From positions 1,474,501-1,538,500 of the forward strand of contig NW_026515546.1 in the NCBI RefSeq assembly GCF_014898815.1: a DNA stretch of 64,000 bases. The letters are read 5' to 3'. The notes under the pieces were generated by a model. It was not told the DNA's origin. It was given only the letters and a program-made list of their open reading frames with translations, and did no database searches. The position numbers and the translations under genes are program-made. Positions 39,751-52,855 of the stretch are shown here, one piece after another (position 1 is the stretch's first letter; each line of letters opens with the position of its first letter). This DNA is from Panonychus citri (Eukaryota; Arthropoda; Arachnida; Trombidiformes; Tetranychidae).

Positions 39751-42700
39751 TACTTTACCTCCTCCATTGCCAACACCTTTGCCATCTAAAGGTAAGTCTA
39801 TGGACAATTAATTTCAATTTAATCAATGGTCAAGCTTGTTAATTGCAATCAAAATTAATGAAAAAACGACCAAAATAATCCACTTGTTTATAAAGATCCT
39901 CTTGAGCTGCTTATTAATCATTATCAGATTTGCACGTGCAATTATAATTGATTAACTTGATTATATTTCTAATAAATGATTGAACAGTTTCAACTAATCA
40001 TTTAAAATAAACAAATGATTACAATCAAATATTAATTAGACTCTTGATTTAAATGTTTACACGATTTTGTGTCTACTTTTTGTTGATTGTAAATATTAAG
40101 TATAATATTATCAGAAAGAATCAGTTAATCAATTAATCAAATCTCACCAAAAAATGATAACATCAATGTCTCAATTGTGATTTAATCTTTTCATTATTAT
40201 CATGATGATGAGAAATCTAATCAGATTTGATTAACTAATTGTGATTGATTAAGATGAATCTTAACAATGTAAATCAATGTAAATGGTTACACATGCTCAC
40301 AATTTGAATTAAATGAATGAACAATTAACTAATACAAGGTTGTAATTTAAGATCTCCACTGGAAATGATAACCAAAGTGATGAGGATAAAGATAATTATC
40401 TTCATCCAGAGAAAGAGAAAAGAAAGAGGAAGATATTGTTTCATCTTCTCTTTGATCTGAAGATCAATAATTTCGGGACTCACTTTTTTTTCCAGACAAA
40501 ATTCAGTTCCAAGGTCAATCGTTAATATCAAATTCTGATTCAGTTGAATTCATACATTTACATGAACATATTGAAACAGATTCTCTGTCAATCTTAATCA
40601 TCCAACTCAATTAACTATTTGAATACAATCAACTAATCAACAGTAAACACTTTAAATAATCTCAGTGTTAATTTGATTTGATATCAAGTCAATCACTTTA
40701 ATCAACTCTAATTGTAACTGATTGTTTTTTCATTTACATGGACAATCAAATGATAATCAATATCATTCAATCAATTAATCATATTAATAACTGTTAATAA
40801 ATTAACAGTTAGATTGATGATTAACTTGAATGATCATTTTTCTTAATTATTAATCTACTATTTATGTATTAATACATTGATTTAACAATCAAGTTTAATT
40901 ACTTAATCACTTGATTGAGTTTCATCACAATAATCAAATGCTATTTTCCAATCATTTTAATGTATCAATTTTCAATATTGATTAAATGATTAATTTGATT
41001 GATCATTTTTAATTACTTTTAATTATATACATTCACATATTGAATTGAAAACATCAATTAAATTTTACAATTATATTAATTTAGATGATGATAATTACAA
41101 TTTAACATCATTACTTTGCAATCAACATCAAATGTTAATCATGATGATTAACTTAAAGTTGTTTTGAGGATTAAAATTAACAAATGATTATGATTAAATA
41201 ATGATAATTGTTACAATAATAATAATACTTAATTGTGCTTAGAGCATTTTTTGAGTCTATTAATTAAAATGAAATTGTGAATGAGAAAATCAATCATAAC
41301 TATATTTAAATCATAGATCAATCCAGTTAATTAACTGGATTAACTTTCTTAAATATAAGATAATAATAATTGAAGATATTCAATGAAAATGGTTAATCGT
41401 TGATTCAGTTAAATAAAACTTTGACTTTGTGTTGATTTCAAACAATTAAAAATATGAATTAATTTAGTTTTCATCATTTTGTTTGTGTGTTTGTTTTGTT
41501 GTTCATTTAAAACCATCAAATTGAAGGAAGGGCAATTGGAATCAGGATAAGATGATGAACAATTAAAAGTGAGGGTTAATTAACAAAGAGATCAGGTTTC
41601 CTAATTGTTGTGACTTGAGAAACCAGGGGAAAATTGGTTGACATTGATTAGAAAACAATCTGAGGGGACAATCAAGATTTAAGTGATCAGAATATGGATT
41701 GATTATCATTTCCAATTGATCACCGATTAAAAACTTGACAACAATTAGCTTTGGGTTTTTGTATTAGCTTTCTTGATGAGGAAAATATTAATTTTCTTCA
41801 TTGTTGTTGATAAACAAAAGCGTTTACGATACAATACAATTTGATATATACACAATTAATTGTAAACAATAACAGGATGATGATGGTGGTGATGGTGATG
41901 GTGAGTTTGACATAATAATAACAAAATGGACTCCAAAGACGCAAACATGTTGATCTATTGTGTTTCACTTGAATGGTTGAAATTAATTGTTGCTGATTTA
42001 GTTGAATTGGTTTGATTACAGTAAAATAATTCATGACCATGGGAACATGAGATTCCGTCAAGAACCGATTGAACCGCAAGGAAACTTCCAACACAAGCAA
42101 CAGCCACGCCGAAAATGACCAAGGCCAAATGGGGAAATTTTTGACGGCTCATCAATGGTTCTGGATCCAATTTAATGAAAGTTAATGCTGGAAAAATGAA
42201 CGCCAATGGAACCGCAGCAATAATACCCTGGATTGAATTGATTGAGAAAAACCAAAATATATACATTACAAGAGTTAATTAGTTGTTCTGATTATCAATT
42301 GTTTCACATGGGCTTACATTTAATTCAAGAACGATTCCCAAACAGTCAGTTAGTGTTGATAAAATGAAAGCTGAAGCAGCAATTGCAATGGTTAACAGAG
42401 TGTGGTGGGAATTTGTCGACGGTGGTTTACCTCCCCAGAAAGCATTTTCCAAGACCTTTATTTTCATGAGGAAAGAAGAAAAAAACCATGAATTTTCATT
42501 AAAATTCAATTGAAACTTGAGAATAGCTGAAAAAAATAACTTATAGATATGTTTGTTTCGTGACCTGAAACTAATTCAACTGATTCCCATGAATACCAAG
42601 TCACACACACACATACAGAACTCACAAATGATAAACTAATACAAAAAAATCGCGATTTTCATACATGAAATCCGATCAAATGATAACATTGAATTGAATA

Positions 42701-45700
42701 TCTTTACAATCAAGATTAGTTTCAATTATAAGGCAACTGAGAACATTTAAATTGTAATTAAATTGTTCCAGCTATTATCTATTTGGATACATGGTTATCT
42801 TACCTCTCGAACAACGAAACATTCAAATGGATATGTTAACATGATGGTTACTGTGAATGCGAGTCTTGCTGCTTGAGCGAAATCATCTGATAGGCAATAA
42901 TTTTCAAACAGGTCACCCTGTGAGTAGCTACCGAATGTTAAATAGCCACAGATTCCAACAACCATGACAATGAAACAGGAAACTGCTAAACTTAAATGAG
43001 TTACCCTGTTCCACTTTTCTTGACTTGAATTGGCCATTGAATCGTATAAGAGAAATGAATTATGGTGACACATATAAGCTAAATAAGATAATGGGTAAGA
43101 AAAGATGAAAAGAAAAAAATATAAACATTAAAACAAAAGAAAAAAAAAGGAAAAAGAAGATAAAAAAAGAGAAAGGATAACAATAACGTGACATCTATTT
43201 GGTTACATGAATGAAAAACGATAAAGTTCATGAGAAAATGAATGAACCATGTTTTGTATTATTCCTTTTTCTTACCAAAAGCAATGATTCCTATGGCATT
43301 TGTTATTCCACTATTGACTAAGGTGAATGCATTTTCTTCATGGGGACTAACGGAGTCAAGAATAGATATTGTTAATAGATAATAATGAAATATGTTTCAT
43401 GAGAGGAGATGAATTTTCTGGTTGGAATGAGTAACAGAAATCATAATGAAATATGATATTTACATGTCAGGTCCCAAGGTGACAAGTCGATAAGCAATAA
43501 AGGACATAATAAAACTAACAAAGGCAATGGATGTTAACGATATCTGAAAATATAAAGAGAGGGAGAGATGATTAGTTAATTGTTAATGTAATTAATGAGA
43601 AAATTCAATGTATATTGTTACCTTATTGAGCTTTGAAACGTTGCGATAAAGTGAAATTGGAAGCATAATCATGACTGTACACATGAAGACTACGGTGTTC
43701 CTGTTACCAAAGGGATTGTTGGATGTAACTGTAATGATAGATAAATATGATAATATTAATTAGTATCATTTGGTAAATTGTAGGTGACCTTAGGGCAACT
43801 TACGGTCAAATATTCTTCTAAACACTTTGGTCATGGTGTCACCAATGATTACATTGTAACTTATCATGGCTGAGGAATAACATTGAAATTGAGAGAAAGA
43901 GAAAGTTATTAGTGATTAAGAAAACAAATCAAAGAGCCAAGAGTATTGATTTAAGAAAACACAAGAGTTAATCTAACAAATTGTATAGTTATGGTTGATC
44001 AGTGTTGATTAACTGTAGTTAATATGCTGAGCCATTTTCTTGGTTGGTTGAATTTCACTGGTTCTAAAAATTATCTCTTTTCTCAGTTCACTGAACAAAC
44101 TAACGGTGTTTTCTTATGCTTTTTTTCTGGGTATTTACCAATAAATGGGTAGATGAATTGAAGAATTGTTAAAATGTAGAAACCTGGTTTACCAAATGCA
44201 CGATCCATCACATCCTACATCAATAACGACAAAAAGGGTGAGAGAGAGAGAGAAAACGTAGAAACAGGAAGCGGAAGAGGAAGAAGATGCAAAGAATCAG
44301 TGAAAAAAAAGGTTTAGAAATTTGCAAGAGAGGAAAAAGAAATTTTTACAAAAATCAGTTATAAATAATTAACATTTGCTTGTTTGGATTATGAATGAAA
44401 CATTTACCTGGTAGGTTGATACACCGGCTAAATTACCTGCTCTAATTAAGGTACATAATGAAAAATCAGTGATCGCGGCGATGAAGATGAGTAAAAATAT
44501 CCCCATGAAAAATCCCGCTTTATGAATGGCATATGGAATTCCTGTTGGAAACAATTAAGATAAAGTTGATTAGGTCAATATATAATTAAAAGGTTCAATC
44601 AATTTTGATTCATCTCATCTTGAATTTATTCAGTAACAATATTAATCAATTGAATAATAAATTATTTCAATCATAGACTCATATCTAAATTGTATAAATC
44701 ATTATGATTGTTAATTAATAAATAATATATATTGATGATGACTGGCTTAATCATCAGCAACTATATTACTAATTGATTCACATTCTGACTTAAATTGTTA
44801 ATTATTTTAATATCATCATCATCATCATGGCAAAATATTAAATTTACTGATTGTTGGGATGAAAATAATTAACAATTAACAGGTAAATATAAGTGTGCGT
44901 CTGTTAAGAGATGAAGATTTTTTCTCAACTTAAATGTATCACAATTAGTTGATAACAATTAACTAATTGTTATAAAATTGATGAGCAATTAGATGATGTC
45001 ACTGATTAATAAAAAGTTATCGTGATGTTGATTTGTAACAATTAACATTGAACAGATAATTTCATGAGATGATTACATGAAAACAGAATTGAATAGGAAG
45101 ATGAAATAATCATCATCATCATCGTCATCATCATCATTTGGCGGGAGAAAAGGATTTAGCTAGAGTATGGATGATGATGATGATAACATGATGATTTAAA
45201 GGTGATGTTGATTGTAAGAATCAAATTAACTCTTACCAATTACTCCAGATCCAATAATTGAATTAACATAATTGAATGCTGTCTGTTTCATGTTACTTTT
45301 ACAATAATCACCCTGAGTCCTTGGTTGAAGCTCTTCATCATCAGAATCCTTAGGATCTTGATAAGGCTAAAAAAAGAGGAAAAAGTTTCATTAATAATCA
45401 CTAATTACAAACAATTAACAACATGTAATAATAATTATAATAGAAAATTGATCATCATCATTAAAATTGTTTACACATCTTACCCATAGGATATAAAGAT
45501 TAACAATCTAAAATTGATCTGGATGATTTAAAAGATTTGATTGTGAGTAAAGTAGTTGGATAATATGATTGTAATATCTTTTTTGTTTCAACATCAAAAG
45601 TGTAACAATCAAAATTAATTGTTGTAAATTGAAGTAAATTGTCAACAATCTATCAATGAATTTATATAAATATGATGACGGTGATACAAGTAATCAACTT

Positions 45701-48700
45701 TCATGGTTGATAAGATGAGGTAACAATAATTACATGAAAAAAGTAACAAACTGTATGAGAAAAAAAAAGTTACAATGATTAAAGTAAATCAGTTATAATC
45801 AACTCTCAATGGAGACAAACAAAATTAAGGATCTTTAATCATCAGAGCATCAAGTTTACGGTCGATGACATTAACTACTATTAAGTACATGGTGGAAAAG
45901 GTGATGATGATGATGATCAAGATGATGGAGGAGGAAGGTGATGAATCAAATGTATTATAATAATGACAAGGGACAGTGATGGTCAAGATAAAGGATGAGT
46001 TGATTGTCTAATAATTTGCTGGTCAAGTTAATGGAAGCAAAATAATAAAAGATTATCAAAAAGAAGCATAAAAAACAACATAACCTAAATTGGATTGACC
46101 TTTTGTTGTTGTTGTAGTTGATTCTTGTTAACAATCAAAAGGAATTAAATAAATACATTTGATTATCCGGTAGATTTTATCTTTTAAGGTCAAGATATTT
46201 ATGTTCTCAATACAATGGTCACTACAATAAGCTTTGAATTGTTCAGTGTTTTCTTAGCATTTGTTTATCATCACAATCTGATCATTTTGAGAGAGAGAGA
46301 GAGTAGCAACTTGAAGTTAAATAATATTTGGATAGAGAGATATTATCATGTTAAGAGATTAATCATCGATTGTGTATCATTACTGATTGTTATGAGTTAA
46401 TTGTTTGGAATTGTATGGAAATCAATGAATGAACAAAGGGGGGAGATAGTAAATAAATACTCTAGAAGAAGATGAATGAAAAATGATGAGTGGAAAAAGA
46501 AAGGTATTGATTGGAGATGATTAAACTTGATGGAAGAAGAAAAAAACTGAATGAATGAACCAAATTAAGATGATCAAAAGTTAATCTGTCTGTCAGAAAG
46601 ATGATGATAATCAATGTGATGATGATCATCATTTATATATATAAATAACTACTGTACAATTTAACGGATCATCACATAGTAAGTTTAATGCTATGTTATT
46701 ATTATCAATTTGTTTCTGTTGATGATGATTAACGATGATGATCAACAACAAAAAAAAAGGAGGGAAATGAGAGTTTTAATCGTCAATACAATTTAGATGG
46801 TCAATCATGTATTAAGACTTTGAAACAATTGGTATAAAATTTAATCCTTTCAATTGGAATCAATCAACCAATTGGTCAATATAAAATGAATAACTGATTA
46901 ACTGTTCATCTGGTTAATACATTGATCAGTTGATTAACGAAATGGCCGTTGATGGATTTCAATTGTTGATCGTTACTCTATCATAACCTATACGAAGATT
47001 GTAAACAAAAGGATGATGAACATGATGATTAAATTAAAAACAATAGATTTGATTGTTGTTACCTTTGAGATTGTAAAAGCTTGTGATGATGCTGATGCCT
47101 CCAAAATGTAGGTACTCTCATTGGCCTCCATTTTTGTCTTGTTTTCTGGTTAATTATCCTTGGGAAAGTAATTGAAATTTCATTGATCAGAATGAACTTT
47201 TTTTTTGTTCAACAAGACTGACTTGAATTGAAATAGACACAGACACAGATTAAATTCACTTGTAAACCAGCAAAGTAAATGTAATGAATATTAATTGTGA
47301 TTCAAATGATTGGTAATAACAATCAATCAAGGTTATCAAGTCAATATTAACTTGACACAGAAAAAAACCAAACAAAATGACAAATGTTGATTACTATTGA
47401 AAACCTTTGGCTGTCACAATGGTAAACAAATATCGTTGATTAACTTGATGACAGAACATTAAAATTAACACACAAATTTAAAAAGGTTAATTGTTAATCA
47501 TATTAACCAGGGTGATTAAAGATGAAGAGAAAATGGAGAAGAAGAAGAAGAAGAAGAAGAAGAAAAAAAAAACAAAATTCTCTTCTCAAAATGGTAACCA
47601 GACAATACTAATGAACAAAAGTGTAAGAGAAACGCGAGAAAAGAAAAACAAAACAAAAATGGAATAAAACAAAAACGAAATGAAAGAGAATTTTTTGTTT
47701 AATTCGTTGATTAATTAGGTAAATAAAGATAATCACTTGTTAATCACATTAAAAATGTTTGCAAGAAGAAGAAGATTAAATTAGTTTAGAAGAGAAAGAA
47801 AAATAAACGATAAAAGATAAAGAATGAGACTCACATGTCGAAACCCAAATTACTTTAAAAAGAAATATCAACATAATGAGAAGCTTTTTTTTCTCACTCA
47901 CTCAATTTTTCTTCTTCTTCTCCCTCACTCCTTTTTTCTCTCTCTTTTCTACCTTTTTAGTCTCTTTTTTTTCTTCTTCTTCTCTGTCTTCATTTTCTCT
48001 TTCAACAGGTTTTGGGTTCTCATCTCATTATCTTTAACAATTGATTCGGTTCAACATGATGATCACCAGAATATTTTTCTAATCTTCTCTTCATCTTCTC
48101 TGTTTCCCCAAATCCATAATCTCTCTGTGTATAGAAAAGTAAACAGAAGAAAAAAAAATTCTATTCTTTTCATCATATTTTCTCTCTCTTTCTGTTTATC
48201 TATTGATTGTTTCTTCAATTATCTCTTACATTCCATCATCATGACTTATTATTTTTTTCTGTGTTCTCACTCTTGATTCAGTTCTTCATGACAATTCTGA
48301 ACATTTTCGTTCTCAATGTGCATTTTCTGTTCCATTTCTTGACTTTTTTATTTCTATCTTCTTGTTTTCCTTTTTAACATTTCATATATAAATTGAATCT
48401 CAATCCACCCAAATGCGCAGTTTTCTTTGTGTTTGTTTCATTTCATGGGAATTTTCATTCAAACCAAAACAAAATTTTATCATCTAATTAGTGATATAAA
48501 AATGTTATCAATCTGTGTTACATGATAAAAATTAGTGAAAGTAAACACTCACCATGGTAACTTGAGGCCTTTCAATTTGGTTCCGATGGTTTGGTTGTCT
48601 TGTTTATGTTTCTTTTCCTGTGGTTTCGTTTGTTTTTCTGGTTCAACTTTTAGGTCTTCTAAAGGTTCCTCAGAATCAGAATATTTCTCATGATGATTCT

Positions 48701-49925
48701 ATGCTTTCATGGGAATGCGCATCTCCAAAGGATCAATATGAACCCAAAAGATAATCAAAGGAAACCCAAAAAAAATAAGAGAAAGAGTCGCCATCAAGAA
48801 CTTCAGCAATCCAAGGTTGGCAATTCAAGAACGAAATCTCATCTCTTTCAGATTAATTATCACCTACTCTTTATCCTTTGAGATATTAGACATTGATTTT
48901 TTCTCCATCAATGAACCTTGAGTCTATTTCCGTTTTCTTCAATGACAGTCATATGAAAATTCAAGGTTCCATGATGAAAAAAAGGCTTACTCATTTCCTG
49001 ACTTTCTATTTATAACGAGCTTTGATCAATTGATTCTTGACTTGGATTCAAAATTTTCTACCCTAAACTGTTGTTTAATTTATTTCCTTTTTCTTCAAAT
49101 ATTCTTTCAGGTCACCCAAAGTTATATTCGGACTCACCGCAATCTCTTTACATGGTGATGGATAATTTGTTGAAATCGAAAGCTCCGTATCTTGGCCGGA
49201 CCAAAAGGATGAAACGAAGTAGACCCAATATGATACGAAGCGATTCTTCATCAGGAAATCCTTTTTCTCTGATTAAATATCTATTGGCTAATCACATAAC
49301 CTCACCGAGCGATTATCCTGCAAGCAACTCACTGGCTAATCCTAAACCTGGACAATTTGGATCAATCTATTCAAGTAATCTTGAAGATTCACTTAATAGA
49401 AATGATTTTTCTTCGGGTTCCATGATGATGAACAGAATTAATTCTCGTTTTAATCCGGAACAATCAGTTTCATTCTATCCATTGACAACAAGTGACATTG
49501 AAGCTCTTGAATTGACCGGTGAAGGTGATGATTCATTTGATTCTGGATTTGGTGGTGGTGATGATGGTTGGTCTAATCAAGGAACAATTGATTTAATTAA
49601 TCAACTGGAAACCGATGGTTCTAATGGAAATAATAATCCAAACAATAATGTTGATATTTACTCGATGGATCCTTTTATACCTTTAAGGTCATTCCGGTCA
49701 ATTCCAACTAGATCACAATCCGAACTGTTAATGAGACCAATTATTGCAATGAAACGGAAACGACGACAAAATGGTTCATATTTATTCAACAATAATGATA
49801 AATCACCCAATTCAATTATCTTGGGTTCATCTTTATTTGGAGGTGATAATCGTTACCGATCAAGATTAAATGCTAATCAATATGAACAATTGATTAACAG
49901 GATAAATGATAATCCAAATGCTTAA
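39425..49925 (+). CDS. Secreted dibasic-rich precursor (prohormone-like), two exons around a 9.3 kb intron
   Basis: Exon 1 (39425-39791) ends at a consensus GTAAGT donor in phase 1. Exon 2 (49111-49925) starts after TTCTTTCAG in the matching phase. The join gives 393 aa. Residues 1-34 form a signal peptide with the core LIGYLFISIVGLQLSSAG. A Ser/Thr-rich, mucin-like stretch with four N-glycosylation motifs (NQT, NAT, NST, NSS) and a proline patch follow. Exon 2 holds basic cleavage-like sites GRTKRMKRSR and MKRKRRQ, which flank Asn/Ser/Gly-rich segments. There are no cysteines after the signal peptide, so it is not a disulphide-type hormone. It may be a neuropeptide or other proprotein, but I cannot match a known peptide family. 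The join across 9.3 kb is inferred from phase and splice sites. The exons could belong to separate genes or have partners I missed. Confidence 0.55.
39792..41954. other. Intronic or intergenic DNA 3' of the SLC38 gene
   Basis: AT-rich and rich in TTAATTG/CAATTAA, with no supported open frame. It begins with the GTAAGT donor at 39792 and includes the 3' UTR of the transporter, whose stop is at 41955. A 20-bp perfect palindrome lies at 41321-41340. Confidence 0.5.
41321..41340. repeat. Perfect 20-bp palindrome
   Basis: ATCCAGTTAATTAACTGGAT is its own reverse complement. Its core TTAATTAA is homeodomain-like. No other evidence of function. Confidence 0.7.
41955..47131 (-). CDS. SLC38-type sodium-coupled neutral amino acid transporter
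   Basis: Plasma-membrane amino acid transporter of the AAAP/SLC38 group, closest in remembered sequence to SLC38A11. Eleven exons join in frame to 472 aa: 47131-47063, 45366-45237, 44541-44408, 44214-44139, 43869-43804, 43728-43622, 43543-43464, 43346-43276, 43078-42804, 42455-42318 and 42227-41955. The cytosolic N-terminus is acidic. The first membrane segment carries NYVNSIIGSGVIGIPYAIHK, followed by TDFSLCTLIRAG, FIYPFIAMISYNVIIGDT, MLPISLYRNV, AYMCHHNSFLLYDSM, LTFGSYSQGDLFENYC, LTYPFECFVVREV and LTDCLGIVLELNGIIAAVP. All are signature blocks in the expected order, with about 11 membrane spans. The C-terminus is extracellular-like, with NQT, NST and NHS sequons. It lies inside the large intron of the opposite-strand secreted-precursor gene. 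Confidence 0.93.
47132..49110. other. SLC38 upstream region, possible non-coding exons
   Basis: Contains the promoter and 5' UTR of the transporter plus the end of the large opposite-strand intron. Two GTGAGT donors face the minus strand, at about 47834 and about 48552, and could end leader exons. The second follows a minus-strand stretch of about 47 open, Glu/Lys-rich codons (48554-48702) without an ATG. The segment 47840-48305 is copied at 53346-53812. A (GAA)n run lies at 47536-47562. The 150-aa plus-strand open frame at 47824-48276 is pyrimidine-rich and not called. Confidence 0.45.
47840..48305. repeat. Source (or sister) copy of a dispersed 0.46 kb duplication
   Basis: Matches 53346-53812 in the same orientation, with small indels in the CT/CTT tracts. 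It includes the shared stretches AACCCAAATTACTTTAAAAA and TTCGGTTCAACATGATGATC. The left boundary lies a few bases from a minus-strand GTGAGT donor. Confidence 0.88.
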
Positions 49926-50747
49926 TTTGACTAATTACTTTTGACCGATGGGAAAAAGGAATCAAGAAAAACGATCAACACCAATTTTCTAGTCAACAAT
50001 TTATTAATAATTTAATCGCATAATCATGACAGGAAAATGAATACAATTGATTATCATCACCAAGTTGTATTTTCTATCTCAACACAATTAGCGATAGACC
50101 AAATAATCTGGTTAATTGTAATTCTATTCTCTATACTTGGTCGGTTGGATTTACACAACAATTGGATGGATTTAATTAACAATCAATAATCATCATCATC
50201 ATCATCTTATATTAATGATGACATTTTAATTTTAATTGTCTTATCACATTATTAAGAAATTTGGTTCTCTCCCTTTCTATTCATATAGTTATCAACACAA
50301 TCAAATTCATTGAGATTGATTAACAATAATGATTAGTCCTTAATCATTGATTACATAGTTGTTTTCAACACAATACCAAACAAAATTAACGAATTGAAAA
50401 AGAAAAATTCAATTGTAATAACAATTTACAATTAACATGCAAACTTAATTGCACTTTAATTGAATAAAAACACAAAACAAGTAAATTAAATCCGATTACA
50501 ATAATAGTGATCACGATTAATCGTGTTGATTAATGATATTTATTTGTAATTTACAATTAACGAGGAAGCATTTAAAATGTTAATTAACCTAAACAATTTA
50601 AGATCGATGATGAAAACTCGTGTTAATTGTTAACAACCATTTAAACTTGAAGTAAATTGTGATCGTAACTCAATCGTTTAATCAGATTTATAAATTGTTT
50701 GAAAACTTTGATTGTGATTGAAAAGTTGCAACAATAAAGCTGAGGAA
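49926..50747. other. Intergenic spacer
   Basis: AT-rich sequence between the secreted-precursor stop and the first receptor gene, with CAT repeats near 50190-50208. No open frame is supported. The receptor promoter should lie near 50560-50740. Confidence 0.5.
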
Positions 50748-52208
50748 ATGTTCAATAAATTGAAAAGTAAATTAACTAATTACTTTGAGAACAATTTAAT
50801 TGAAGAGGAAAATTTAATTTCCAAGGTAAAGTTACTCGAGAAGATGGGAAACTTTTTCCAATGTACTGGTTATCAACAATTAAGTAAATTGTCAACATTT
50901 ACCCACACATTTCATACGATCAGTCACCTTTGGTACTTTGTCGTTTTCGGCCGTTCGTTGGCCTTAATCTTATCCGATGATCCATTGGACTCATTGTATT
51001 TGGGTGATTTTTTCAGTTCCACCAGCGGGAAAAATTTTCTCCATGCAAACCTGATTGTCTATTATTTGCTGTTCTTTTCCTCTCGAGCGGGAGTTCACAT
51101 TCAAGAATCAGGTCGACCTCAGGCCATGTTTACCTTTTACAATACGATAAAAACGGAAGGATTTACATCGATTCGTCAACTATTATCATCGGCCGATTAT
51201 TACACTTGGAGGAGTCACTTTTATCTCGCTATTCAGTTTTACTTGGTCGGAATTCCCGCTGTGGCCTTGTCCCTGTTCATGTTGTGCCTTGTTTTCGCAC
51301 TCGAAAACCCGTCGCTCTATTTGTCGGTTTACCATTTTCTCTGGTACTTTTTCTGGTTAATCTTAATCACGGCTCCTCTTTGTTTCAACGTTTTCATCCT
51401 TTTCTTTTACTACACTCACACTATGACATTACTTAGCTATTTATCTCTATCCTTGGCTTATGTTAACTCGATCGGCTTAAAGTTAGTCCATGTTTCCGAA
51501 TCGCAAAACTTAGGTGACCATTTGCGACTTTTACGATTTTATCTGAAAAATCAAAATTTCCTCATGAATCTGATCAGATTTGTCAATTCAAATTCGGAGG
51601 CAACTCTTTGGACGGGATATTTGATCTCATGTTTTCTAGCAGATTTCAGTTTATTTTTAGGACTTTTCGTCGATTCTGATTCTAAGATCATGAGTATCAT
51701 CAGTTTCTATTTGGCCTGTACTGCGTTCAGTAATCTCCTAGTACTTCATCATGCAGGAACTGAAGTTCACAATCGTGTAAGTAACAATTAAACCAACCGA
51801 AAACTTCTGATTGATTTCTAATAATCCAATTAATTACAATCAGTTGATGGACATTCGACAAAAAAACTTTTCCTTACAAGCTCGAGGAATTAAAATACTT
51901 CCAGAATCAATTGCTTTATGGGTAAATATCTAATTACAATTAGCTAATTGTTCAATTTCAAACAGAGATTATTTTTCTCGACTCAATTAAGATCAATTCG
52001 ACTCAGGAACGATTTCAAAATGGAGAAATCGGAATAACGATTTGTCATATTTTCGCGACAACTCAAACCTCGCTACTTTATGTAAGTTAAATTGTCGAAA
52101 AATTTCAACAATCAACTAATTGTAACACTAATCTAATCATCTAAACAGTTTGTATTGGAAAACAGTGGGATACTTATGATGTTTGTCGCTAATTTCAAGA
52201 AAAGTTAA
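50748..52208 (+). CDS. Gustatory-receptor-like chemoreceptor, copy 1
   Basis: Putative seven-transmembrane chemoreceptor, likely a ligand-gated channel of the insect/chelicerate gustatory-receptor superfamily. Exons 50748-51776, 51844-51921, 51992-52081 and 52149-52208 join at three phase-0 introns to give 418 aa, a normal length for the family. The large first exon holds several hydrophobic spans, including LIVYYLLFFSSRAGVHI, AIQFYLVGIPAVALSLFMLC and FLWYFFWLILITAPLCF. The short last exons encode the conserved loop QARGIKILPESIALW, then INSTQERFQNGEIGITICH, then the last membrane span ending MMFVANFKKS, where the family normally has a TYxxxxxQF-type ending. The ATG at 50748 aligns with the start of the paralogue at 54254. 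AATAAA at 52327-52332 may end the transcript. Confidence 0.83.
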
Positions 52209-52641
52209 TCAATTGGTAAATCAAAAATTCTGTCAACAAACTAATTGTATTGAGAATTAAACAAAATGTTGGAAATAAACTTTGCAAACAATTAACTTGT
52301 CGATCTATTCATTTATTAATTTTCTCAATAAAACAGTAATCAACTGTTGAGAAAATCAATCTTCATCTTGAGCATGATAGTTACTGTCTAGTTGAATGAT
52401 GATATAACCTAATTAGTTGATCATTTGAAGACAATTAAGTTAAGGAAAAGTTGAATAATCAGTGAAAATGTTGATTAAATTGAAAAACCGTCTAACTAAT
52501 TACATTGAATCCAATGTGATCTCCGAAGGATATTTAATATCGTTAGTTGAACGGTTGGAAAGTTCAGGTCACACATTCAATTCGTGTAATCGAGGCTACA
52601 AACAATCAACTAAATTGTCAACATATCAACACACTTGGCAC
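52203..52641 (+). repeat. Tandem duplication unit, left copy
   Basis: Nearly identical to 53971-54427. It holds the 3' flank of a receptor gene with its AATAAA, the spacer, and the first 58 codons of a receptor. Identity stops at 52641, inside codon 58. Confidence 0.92.
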
Positions 52642-52855
52642 TTAATCGTACGTAAGGTGATCAATTTGGATCTTGAGGAAATTGAAAATTACCCGCCGTT
52701 TGGATAGGTTGTTTTCCATTGGAAAGTTGAATTGGTAAAGAGGAGGGAAAACATTACAAATCTAGCATTTCCTCTAGAAAAATTCTCGTCTTTTTTTCTT
52801 CCTTATTTCAAATAACTTATTTCAAGTATTAAAGTCACTTTAATAAAGTGTAAAC

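Noticed and set aside
47824..48276. 150-codon plus-strand frame, hydrophobic
   Set aside because: Built on CTT/CT pyrimidine tracts. Its duplicate at 53346-53812 carries indels not in multiples of three, so the frame is not under constraint.
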